11,724 bases of DNA. Source: Dehalococcoidia bacterium UBA4060. GTDB lineage: Bacteria; Chloroflexota; Dehalococcoidia; GIF9; UBA5629. The translations under genes were made by a program, and so were the position numbers. Of the stretch, positions 6,647-11,724 are shown in pieces. Under the pieces are notes generated by a model, which was not told the origin of the DNA, did no database searches, and was given only the letters and a program-made list of their open reading frames with translations. The stretch spans positions 1 to 11,724 of the forward strand of contig DFZI01000106.1 of the NCBI GenBank assembly GCA_002383665.1. Direction: 5' to 3'. How positions within the stretch are numbered: the first letter of the stretch is position 1; every line of letters starts with the position of its first letter.

Positions 6647-7656
6647 CTGGGTGCTGCGGCCTCCGCCGGTTTGATTGGTCCACCGATCGTCGATGAGAGT
6701 GCGGAGAGCATGCTGTGTGCGTCGGTGAACCTCTTGTCAGGTGAAAATATAATAGCCTGTGCAAGGCACCGCGCCGTCCGCTTGCTGATGTTGCTGGCGA
6801 TGAGATAGTTGGCCACGGCGGTTGCCTCACTGAAGGTGCGGGGCCAGTTTGACCCGAGCAGGCTGCTGCAGATCTCGTTGGGATGCCTCAGTGTGAGCAG
6901 GAAGATGCAGGTCTGAGCCAGGCCGCATAGATCACAGCGGCCGTCGCTCTCTCCTCCCAGGAAAAGCTCAGGTATGTCAAAACCCTTGTTGGCTATTTGG
7001 GTAAAAGGGTCACTGCTGATCCTGGTCAGGTCTTCCTGTGTTTTAAGATCCTTGGCTGTTCCGAAGTCGATCAGCTTGACCTGACCGTCATTGCAGAGCA
7101 GAATATTCTTGGGGTTGATATCACGGTGAATGATCCCGCTATCATGGATGTAGGCCAGCACGTTCAACAACTGGCAGGTCCAGGAGATGACGGTCTGCTC
7201 GCCCGGTGACAGTCTCGGAGATAAAGTCATGAGCGTTTCTCCATCAAGATATTCCATAACCAGGTGAAACTCGCCATTGTGGTAAAAATCCTCAATGTAC
7301 CTGACTATGCCGGAATGGTTGAGCCTTTTCAGATAGCTGGCTTCCAGCATGAGCTTGTCCAGGTAGACATTATCCATAGGTGTTCCACGGCGCGGCGTCT
7401 TGATGATACATGGCTTACCAGATTTGCTCTCAGTGGCAATCCAGATTGTAGCCATACCGCCCTGTTTGAACGGCTGTGATTTTACGTCGTAACGCCCGTT
7501 GAGCGGGAAGCTGTTGCTTTTCACCTGTGGGGGATGGTTGGTTTTCTGTGCCTTGCGCTGGCGAAGTTTATGTACGGCCTGCACGATGGCGATAATGCAG
7601 GGTATGGATACTATAGCGACAGCCGCTGCTACGATGATCAAAGTTGCATTATACAT
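6643..7656 (-). CDS. Membrane-anchored Hanks-type Ser/Thr protein kinase
   Basis: A 337-aa kinase with an N-terminal transmembrane segment (about 5-27), a basic juxtamembrane stretch (28-46) and a cytosolic kinase domain (about 54-322). Key residues are present: Gly-rich loop QGGMATIW (65-72), ATP-anchoring Lys86, helix-C Glu105, hinge MEYLDGE, HRD 177-179 with Asn184, and DFG 197-199. Asp242 and Arg309 of the C-lobe are also there, so it should be active. HRD has the Arg typical of kinases activated through their activation loop. The loop (200-229) has several Thr/Ser, but the usual GTxxYxAPE is degenerate (NKGFDIPE). PknB-type kinases carry the kinase first, then a membrane span and an external sensor; this one has no external domain. 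ATG follows the phosphatase stop directly, and the stop overlaps the next start by ATGA. It probably phosphorylates itself and FHA partners encoded beside it (inference). Confidence 0.93.
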   Translation of the reverse strand: MYNATLIIVAAAVAIVSIPCIIAIVQAVHKLRQRKAQKTNHPPQVKSNSFPLNGRYDVKSQPFKQGGMATIWIATESKSGKPCIIKTPRRGTPMDNVYLDKLMLEASYLKRLNHSGIVRYIEDFYHNGEFHLVMEYLDGETLMTLSPRLSPGEQTVISWTCQLLNVLAYIHDSGIIHRDINPKNILLCNDGQVKLIDFGTAKDLKTQEDLTRISSDPFTQIANKGFDIPELFLGGESDGRCDLCGLAQTCIFLLTLRHPNEICSSLLGSNWPRTFSEATAVANYLIASNISKRTARCLAQAIIFSPDKRFTDAHSMLSALSSTIGGPIKPAEAAAPR

Positions 7657-8460
7657 CTATCCCGTCCTTATACTGGTATGTGCATTAACAAGTGCCTGCC
7701 AGGAGGGTAGATTATCCGGCCGCACGATGATGATGGATATATTATCCGGGCCACCCAGCAAGTTGGCATGGCCTACCAAATCTGAGCAAGCCTGCCGGGG
7801 ATCGGTTGTGCCCAGCACCAATTCTGTGATTTTCTCGTCGGGCAGCACGCTGTAGAGCCCGTCTGAGCACAGTATGATATTGTCCCCTTCGTATAGCCTG
7901 ACATGGATCAGGTCGGGGCTGGCATCGCGGGAATAGCCGAGCACACGGGTAATCTCGTTGCGGCGGGGGTGTAATCTGGCCTGTTCCTGCGTGATCAAAC
8001 CTTCATCCACCATTTGCTGCACTACCGAGTGATCCCGGGTGACCTGTAAGGTCTCACGGGAGTTGATGATGTAGCAGCGTGAATCGCCGATATGCGCTAT
8101 GAACATGTCCGGGCCGATGATAACGGCTGCCGTCAGCGTTGTACCCATGCCCTGCAGCTCCCTGTCCTCTGCGGCCTCCAGGACATCGCTATTGGCCCGG
8201 TTGAAGGCATCTGCCATAACCGTTAACGACGGTGCGCTGACGGGCTCCAGCAGGCTGCTGAGGCACTCTGCGCTGAAACTGCGGATGGCCAGAGCGCTGG
8301 CGACCTCTCCCGCATTATGCCCTCCCATGCCGTCAGCCACGGCGAAGAGTCCGCCTTCTACCGTGCCCTGCTGTGTTTGTAGCTCGAAGCGGGCTGAGAA
8401 GATGCTATCTTCGTTCAGCTTCCTGATCAGGCCCGGGTCCCAGCAATTACCGGTTTGCAT
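7657..8460 (-). CDS. PP2C-family (PPM/Stp1-type) Ser/Thr protein phosphatase
   Basis: A 267-aa soluble phosphatase of the bacterial PP2C family, without fused domains. The family motifs appear in order: RKLNEDS (13-19), AVADGMGGHNAGEVAS (40-55), GMGTTLTAA (104-112), IGDSRCY (124-130), TRDHS (141-145), ITRVLG (170-175), SDGLYSVL (199-206) and GPDNISIIIV (237-246). The metal-binding acids Asp18, Asp43, Asp200 and Asp239 are intact, so Mn/Mg-dependent removal of phosphate from Ser/Thr is expected. GGAG lies 5 nt before ATG 8460, in the 10-nt gap after the zinc-ribbon gene. It is immediately followed by the kinase gene, the classical kinase/phosphatase pairing; its job is presumably to reverse phosphorylation of the kinase and its FHA-bound targets. 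Confidence 0.95.
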   Translation of the reverse strand: MQTGNCWDPGLIRKLNEDSIFSARFELQTQQGTVEGGLFAVADGMGGHNAGEVASALAIRSFSAECLSSLLEPVSAPSLTVMADAFNRANSDVLEAAEDRELQGMGTTLTAAVIIGPDMFIAHIGDSRCYIINSRETLQVTRDHSVVQQMVDEGLITQEQARLHPRRNEITRVLGYSRDASPDLIHVRLYEGDNIILCSDGLYSVLPDEKITELVLGTTDPRQACSDLVGHANLLGGPDNISIIIVRPDNLPSWQALVNAHTSIRTG

Positions 8461-8470
8461 AACATCTCCG

Positions 8471-9052
8471 TTAAGCCTGTTTAAAGATCAGCGAAAGCTC
8501 CGGCTGACAGGCCAGCTCGATCCTGTCACCGTCGTTAAGAACCTGTTTTCCTTTTTTATAAATATCGACACCATTGAGACGTGTATGATTGGTGCTGCCC
8601 TTGCCATCCTTGCCGTAGTCCTCCACGTAATATATGCCCTTTTCGCATGTTATCAGCAGGTGCTGGCGTGAGATGCTCATGAGTAGGTCATCGGGAAGTG
8701 TGCCGTCGAAATCGCTGCGCTCAATAAAGGTCGGTGTCCCGGTCAGTGAGATCTTTGTTCCGCCGGGCATCAACAATGTGGCTGACGGAGGAGTCTTATC
8801 TGCCGGTTGCCCTCTGGACTTTCCTTCTTCCCCTGCCGGGATGCCTTCCATCTCAACGAAGTATTTGCCGCATTTATAGCAGAAAAAGCTGCCCGGTTCG
8901 TTAAGATAAAGGCATCTCGGACACGTGACCATGTTGCCGGCCGCCCCCTGTTCTCCGGCGTGCAGAGATAAGCCGCACCTTCGGCAGTTCGGTTCAGCCA
9001 GGTCGTTTTCAGTCTGGCAGGCCTTGCAGAGTACTTTCTCTTTTCTCTCCAT
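8471..9052 (-). CDS. Double zinc-ribbon/FHA-domain protein
   Basis: A 193-aa cytosolic protein, first gene of the signalling operon. Two zinc-ribbon-like CxxC pairs occur at Cys9/12 with Cys23/26 and at Cys44/47 with Cys58/61. A linker (68-90) leads to a C-terminal FHA domain (about 91-193). In the FHA domain SRQH (128-131), Asn155 and NG (160-161) are kept, but the Gly of the conserved GR is Glu111 (reads IERSDF) and the Gly of TNG is His156 (TNHT). A short Gly/Lys insertion (147-153) precedes that loop. Phosphothreonine binding may therefore be altered. There is no Shine-Dalgarno before ATG 9052; a GATAAT hexamer ends 8 nt upstream, which suggests a leaderless start. I infer an adaptor that carries phospho-dependent binding to a zinc-ribbon partner; the target is unknown. 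Confidence 0.85.
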   Translation of the reverse strand: MERKEKVLCKACQTENDLAEPNCRRCGLSLHAGEQGAAGNMVTCPRCLYLNEPGSFFCYKCGKYFVEMEGIPAGEEGKSRGQPADKTPPSATLLMPGGTKISLTGTPTFIERSDFDGTLPDDLLMSISRQHLLITCEKGIYYVEDYGKDGKGSTNHTRLNGVDIYKKGKQVLNDGDRIELACQPELSLIFKQA

Positions 9053-9060
9053 TTGGTTAT

Positions 9061-9066
9061 ATTATC
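9061..9066 (-). promoter_or_regulatory. -10-like GATAAT just ahead of the operon's first ATG
   Basis: On the minus strand GATAAT (5/6) occupies 9066-9061, leaving only 8 nt to the ATG at 9052, so transcription could start at or next to the start codon. An alternative -10, TAGACT (4/6) at 9087-9082, sits 21 nt from the repeat array, the same spacing as TATATT has from the array at 5420-5459. Which one is used cannot be told by eye. Confidence 0.35.
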
Positions 9067-9108
9067 TGCGAATATTGTTAAAGTCTAATTAAGCCATAAA
9101 AATATTGC

Positions 9109-9148
9109 TTGACAGCTATCTGACGAATACCTAATATAAATCTGATAA
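9109..9148 (-). promoter_or_regulatory. Tandem array of four 7-bp elements on an 11-bp period (operator candidate, copy B)
   Basis: On the plus strand the elements are TTGACAG (9109), CTGACGA (9120), CTAATAT (9131, weakest) and CTGATAA (9142), with exact 4-nt spacers. Together with copy A they give a consensus close to YTGAYAR every 11 bp. The first element also supplies a perfect TTGACA that, with TAATAT at 9132-9137 and a 17-bp gap, could be a plus-strand promoter for the FHA-winged-helix gene. A bound regulator could thus activate the minus-strand operon while blocking its own gene. The site is in the 175-bp divergent intergenic region. Confidence 0.6.
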
Positions 9149-9181
9149 TTACATATTTCCACACAGTTATGACAAATATAT

Positions 9182-9207
9182 TATACTGCAATAAAGGGAC
9201 ATGTCCC
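9182..9207 (+). promoter_or_regulatory. -10 TATACT followed by the perfect palindrome GGGACATGTCCC
   Basis: TATACT (5/6) is at 9182-9187, giving a transcription start around 9194. The 12-bp perfect palindrome occupies 9196-9207, at or just after that start, a typical repressor position. It includes an ATG that is in frame with the regulator, but the better start is the TTG at 9228. No -35 is clear at 17 bp. Confidence 0.4.
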
Positions 9208-9215
9208 GGTTATCC

Positions 9216-9221
9216 AGGAGG
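9216..9221 (+). promoter_or_regulatory. Shine-Dalgarno AGGAGG that fixes a TTG start
   Basis: A perfect AGGAGG is followed 6 nt later by TTG at 9228. The in-frame ATG at 9201 lies upstream of this site, has only weak purine context, and would add nine residues not expected before an FHA strand. The site therefore decides the start of the regulator. Confidence 0.7.
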
Positions 9222-9227
9222 ATCAGA

Positions 9228-9911
9228 TTGGCTTTACTGGTTGTGAAACGGGGCGACGCTGAAGAAATCGGCAGGATATTTGAGCTGAAAGAGGACTGTA
9301 TGGTCATAGGCCGCCGCAGTGCCGGGCAGCAACCGGATATCGAGCTAATTGATGAGGTCGTCTCGCGCCGCCATCTGGAGATTCTGCATCAGGGCGACAA
9401 GTTTATGATCAGGGATCTTAACAGTACCAACGGCACCATGCTTGATGGTGACCGTATATTACCCGACAGGCTGTATGAGCTCAGACACAACAGCAAGGTA
9501 GGGTTGGGTGTGGATGGTGATTCGGCCCATGTCATACTCCTTTTCAAGGAGACTGAGAGCACTAATATAATTACGAAAAAGCCGGGTGCAACTGTTGCCG
9601 CGGATAAAGCCGCCGCTGTGAGCTGGCTGAAGATAGACGAACAGAAGAAGGAAGTATGGGTAGACGGCAGGAAGGTCAGTCTTTCCCGAAAGGAATATGA
9701 CCTGATCGTTTTCCTGAGCAGCAATGCCGGCAAGATATGTTCGCGGGATGAGATTATAGGCTCGGTCTGGCCCGAAAGCATGGACACTGCGGCAATATCG
9801 GACGCCACCATCGACCAGCTCATACACCGGCTGCGAGAGAAGGTTGAGCCTAAACCCGCCCGGCCGGTGCGCATCATCAGCAAGAAGTCCTTTGGCTATA
9901 TGCTGGTCTGA
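9228..9911 (+). CDS. FHA-winged-helix transcriptional regulator (OmpR/PhoB-type DNA-binding domain)
   Basis: A cytosolic 227-aa protein from the TTG start (236 aa if ATG 9201 is used). The N-terminal FHA domain (about 1-106) has GR 28-29, SRRH 46-49, STNGT 66-70 and a following DG. After a linker (108-130), residues 133-227 are an OmpR/PhoB-type winged helix: SLSRKEYDLIVFL, GKICSRDEIIGSVW, the recognition helix region SDATIDQLIHRLREKVEP, and the wing IISKKSFGY. In two-component regulators this effector follows a receiver domain; here an FHA domain takes that place, so binding to a phosphothreonine protein should control DNA binding. Mycobacterial EmbR pairs the same domain types in another order with a central BTAD, so this is not an EmbR orthologue. 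Divergent from the kinase/phosphatase operon, with repeat arrays fitting its domain type nearby; autoregulation and control of the locus are inferred. Confidence 0.9.
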   Translation: MALLVVKRGDAEEIGRIFELKEDCMVIGRRSAGQQPDIELIDEVVSRRHLEILHQGDKFMIRDLNSTNGTMLDGDRILPDRLYELRHNSKVGLGVDGDSAHVILLFKETESTNIITKKPGATVAADKAAAVSWLKIDEQKKEVWVDGRKVSLSRKEYDLIVFLSSNAGKICSRDEIIGSVWPESMDTAAISDATIDQLIHRLREKVEPKPARPVRIISKKSFGYMLV

Positions 9912-9975
9912 GGGGGAGTTTCCGTCAAGCTTAAGCCCCGGCGATTGCCATCCGCTCTTAGATCTGATGAGAAGA

Positions 9976-11319
9976 TCAGCCTGACAGGTAGAGGATCACG
10001 TCGCCGACATTGGTGCCGGTAGGACCGGTGATAATGAGCGATCTCCCCAGTTTTTCGAACATAGAGTTACTGTCGAACCTTTCCACATAATGTTCGACAT
10101 TTACGCCCATTTCCCTGGCCTGCTGAAGCGATCTATCATCAATCATGGCGCCAGCTATATCGGTCATGTAATCGGAGCCGTCGGTGCCGATGGAAGCCAC
10201 CAGCCAGGGGGCACGCATTCCCTGCATGGCCAGCATCGAGGCGGCGGCAAAGTGCTGGTTCCTCCCGCCCTTCCCTGCATTCTCGGGCAGAGTGGGAGTT
10301 GTTTCACCCCCCAACAGGATAACGCTAAAACCCCTGTAGTGGCCCGTTTTCATGTCTTCAGCCAGTCTGAAGGCTTGCATGGTTGTATCGCTGGTCAGCC
10401 CGGCGGTGATGATGAAGGGTTTTAGGCCCATATCACGCGCTTTTTCCGCCATGGCTTCCAATGCCATACGGTTGTTGCCGATGATATGGTTATCACAATT
10501 ATTTAATTCTTTAGGGGTTTCTGGCACTCTGCCATCGCATCCCATCTGTATGTATTCGGTTACATGAGCAGGGGCTTTATCCAGCAGGCCGTATTTCTGC
10601 AGCACATGGTAGGCATCTTTGAAGGTGGTCGAGTCGGGAAAGGTGGGGCCTGAAGCTATGGTACCCAGGTCATCGCCTACAACGTCGGAGATGATCAGTG
10701 AGATCACAGTTGCAGGTTGATAAAATTTTCCCAGGCTGCCGCCTGCGGTGAAGGAGACATGTTTGCGCACAGTGTTGATCTCCTTGATATCAGCGCCGCA
10801 TTTGAGCAGGAGCTCGGTGATGGCCTGCTGGTCTTCGAGCGTGACGATGGTTGTAGGGCAGGGCATGAGCGCTGAGCCTCCGCCTGAGATCAAACAGATT
10901 ACCAGGTCCTCCTTACCTATGTTATAACGTGCCTTCATGGCCAGCATTTCCCTGACCCCGTGAACACCAGCCTCGTCGGGGAGGGGGTGGCCAGCCCTGA
11001 TCAGAGAGATTTTTTCGGTTTTATATCCTGTGCTTTTACAATTGACCACGCCGGCTGTTATGTTGTCCGGTCCCAGTATTTTCTCCAGTTCTTCTGCCAT
11101 CTGTCCTGATGCCTTGCCGCCGCCGATGACAAAAACCCTGCTATGCATAGCATAATACGTGTGCTCCATCACAGTTAGCTTTTTTGTATGCCGGTTGAAC
11201 TTGACGGCTGACTGCATCAGCTCAGCGGGCATTACACTTTTTATGCCTGATTCGATCAGTTCCACCGCTCTGGCACGCAGGCCGGAAGAAATAAGCTCCT
11301 CACGGTTCTTGATAATCAA
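9976..11319 (-). CDS. Glycerate 2-kinase (DUF4147/MOFRL family)
   Basis: A complete 447-aa cytosolic enzyme expected to convert D-glycerate and ATP to 2-phosphoglycerate. The N-terminal DUF4147 domain shows GGGKAS (66-71), GHPLPDEAG (110-118), LISGGGSALM (143-152), RKH (185-187) and SDVVGDDLGTIASGP (211-225). The C-terminal MOFRL domain shows GGETT (337-341), GKGGRNQ (349-355), GTDGSDYMTDIAGA (378-391) and TGPTGTNVGD (431-440). The family's usual DGPTDAAGA reads DYMTDIAGA, a mild departure. The start is TTG 11319, needed to include the family's N-terminal LRARAVELIESGI helix; GGAG lies 10 nt upstream and no in-frame ATG is earlier. It follows the convergent FHA regulator by 64 bp and is monocistronic here. 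Its metabolic partners (for example glyoxylate or serine pathway genes) are not in the window. Confidence 0.93.
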   Translation of the reverse strand: MIIKNREELISSGLRARAVELIESGIKSVMPAELMQSAVKFNRHTKKLTVMEHTYYAMHSRVFVIGGGKASGQMAEELEKILGPDNITAGVVNCKSTGYKTEKISLIRAGHPLPDEAGVHGVREMLAMKARYNIGKEDLVICLISGGGSALMPCPTTIVTLEDQQAITELLLKCGADIKEINTVRKHVSFTAGGSLGKFYQPATVISLIISDVVGDDLGTIASGPTFPDSTTFKDAYHVLQKYGLLDKAPAHVTEYIQMGCDGRVPETPKELNNCDNHIIGNNRMALEAMAEKARDMGLKPFIITAGLTSDTTMQAFRLAEDMKTGHYRGFSVILLGGETTPTLPENAGKGGRNQHFAAASMLAMQGMRAPWLVASIGTDGSDYMTDIAGAMIDDRSLQQAREMGVNVEHYVERFDSNSMFEKLGRSLIITGPTGTNVGDVILYLSG

Positions 11320-11360
11320 TGATTAAAATCTCCATTCTTTCATAGGTGAAAAACGGAAAA

Positions 11361-11389
11361 ATTATACAACTTGCGCTCTTGTCTGTCAT
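11361..11389 (-). promoter_or_regulatory. Sigma-70-type promoter of the glycerate kinase gene
   Basis: On the minus strand ATGACA (5/6 match to TTGACA) at 11389-11384 and a perfect TATAAT at 11366-11361 are exactly 17 bp apart. The transcript would start near 11354 and carry a leader of about 35 nt containing GGAG ahead of the TTG start. This is the best core promoter in the window. Confidence 0.7.
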
Positions 11390-11438
11390 TGAATGAGGTA
11401 TGGCGGCCGGGCTTGTACCCTGGCGTTGGATTGATATG

Positions 11439-11463
11439 CAGGGAGCGATTTTAGCCGTCCCTG
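11439..11463. repeat. Inverted repeat CAGGGA/TCCCTG in the divergent intergenic region
   Basis: CAGGGA (11439-11444) and TCCCTG (11458-11463) form a 6-bp stem around a 13-nt loop. It lies in the 250-bp gap between the glycerate kinase and metallophosphoesterase genes, upstream of both. No U-tract follows. It may be an operator or chance. Confidence 0.2.
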
Positions 11464-11526
11464 AATTCAAGATTGCATCGGTACTGGACAATCACGTTAA
11501 AAAATGCTAGCATGGCGCTGCATTTA

Positions 11527-11561
11527 GCCGTTTTACGGCATGTTTGCATTGATAATATAGT
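11527..11561 (+). promoter_or_regulatory. GCCGT/ACGGC inverted repeat and -10 TATAGT upstream of the phosphoesterase
   Basis: GCCGT (11527-11531) and ACGGC (11535-11539) flank TTT. TATAGT (5/6) at 11556-11561 ends 8 nt before the ATG at 11570, with GATAAT overlapping just upstream. No Shine-Dalgarno precedes the ATG, so a leaderless transcript is plausible. The inverted repeat falls near the -35 region and could be a regulator site. Confidence 0.3.
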
Positions 11562-11569
11562 AGAAATTG

Positions 11570-11724
11570 ATGAAAATAGGTGTTATCGCAGATACCCACG
11601 CACATTACCTGAGCGAATTACCCTCTTATCTCATCAATACGCTTACACATATGGATATTGTCATCCACCTCGGAGACTATAATTCGGAGTCGCTGGTTAA
11701 CGATCTCAAGGAAATAACCAACTT
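11570..11724 (+). CDS. YfcE-type metallophosphoesterase, N-terminal fragment
   Basis: Only the first 51 residues are in the window; the gene runs off the right edge. The protein starts MKIGVIADTHAH and continues to VIHLGDY. These are the first two metal-binding blocks of the calcineurin-like YfcE/MJ0936 family: Asp8 and His10 in DTH, and Asp36 in HLGD. The family consists of small cytosolic Mn-dependent phosphodiesterases, typically 155-180 aa with poorly known natural substrates. The residue spacing matches, so the assignment to the superfamily is good, but the exact subfamily cannot be settled without the C-terminal half. It is divergent from the glycerate kinase gene. Confidence 0.82.
   Translation, partial: MKIGVIADTHAHYLSELPSYLINTLTHMDIVIHLGDYNSESLVNDLKEITN

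Noticed and set aside
9155..9163. Near-match to a DnaA box (ATTTCCACA)
   Set aside because: A single 8/9 match in an AT-rich intergenic region, with no cluster of boxes and no dnaA or dnaN nearby, is expected by chance.
3788..9911. Part of a type VI secretion cluster (kinase, phosphatase and FHA trio)
   Set aside because: T6SS loci carry a PpkA/PppA/Fha set, but no structural T6SS gene is nearby and the FHA proteins have signal peptides and external domains unlike Fha1.
9964..9987. CTGATGA and CTGACAG near the end of the glycerate kinase gene as further array elements
   Set aside because: They are 17 bp apart, out of the 11-bp phase, and the second lies inside the coding end of the gene.
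11383..11389. Single CTGTCAT half-site upstream of the glycerate kinase gene
   Set aside because: There is no partner 11 bp on either side, and the bases are explained by the -35 element ATGACA on the minus strand.
11300..11491. 63-codon minus-strand frame upstream of the glycerate kinase gene
   Set aside because: It covers the promoter and leader of the glycerate kinase gene, overlaps its start in another frame, and encodes nothing recognisable.
1..11724. CRISPR arrays, tRNA or rRNA genes, insertion sequences
   Set aside because: No regularly spaced long repeats, tRNA cloverleaf, rRNA-like stretch, transposase-like frame or terminal inverted repeats were seen.

Overview
The window is an ordinary-looking bacterial chromosome segment of moderate-to-high GC with tightly packed genes on both strands. 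The acyl-CoA enzymes, the bacterial Ig-like repeats rich in TTTYTLTA-type motifs, and the many FHA proteins fit a Chloroflexota (Dehalococcoidia-like) organism, but that placement is inference; no marker gene is present.

Left part (1-3780): the tail of an unidentified gene, then a divergent pair of fatty/acyl-CoA enzymes (an L-3-hydroxyacyl-CoA dehydrogenase on the minus strand and a crotonase-fold probable enoyl-CoA isomerase on the plus strand). Next comes an unusual lipoprotein fusing an HtrA-like protease domain that has lost its catalytic serine, two fibronectin-III-like domains and a thioredoxin-like domain with a CSIC motif. A perfect 13-bp-stem terminator closes it.

Central part (3788-9911): a compact phospho-Ser/Thr signalling locus. 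A minus-strand operon (9052 to 5510) encodes a zinc-ribbon/FHA protein, a PP2C phosphatase, a membrane-anchored Hanks-type kinase and a bitopic FHA receptor, with zero or near-zero gaps. Downstream is a second bitopic FHA receptor (5353-3788) with its own promoter region. Divergent from the operon is a transcription factor joining an FHA domain to an OmpR/PhoB-type winged helix. The kinase has no extracytoplasmic domain of its own, while the two FHA receptors share an extracytoplasmic Trp/Tyr-rich module, so sensing and kinase activity may be split between proteins.

The most notable non-coding signal is a tandem array of four 7-bp elements on an 11-bp period. It lies between the operon and the FHA-winged-helix gene (9109-9148) and again upstream of the second FHA receptor (5420-5459), in the same orientation relative to the minus-strand genes. 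It looks like an operator for an OmpR/PhoB-type winged helix, plausibly the neighbouring FHA regulator, and would make the locus a self-contained regulon in which phosphothreonine recognition is wired to transcription.

Right part (9976-11724): a glycerate 2-kinase (DUF4147/MOFRL) gene on the minus strand with a good sigma-70-type promoter, and the start of a YfcE-type metallophosphoesterase gene running off the end. Three genes in the window have a -10-like hexamer 8-9 nt ahead of the ATG and no Shine-Dalgarno, suggesting leaderless transcripts.
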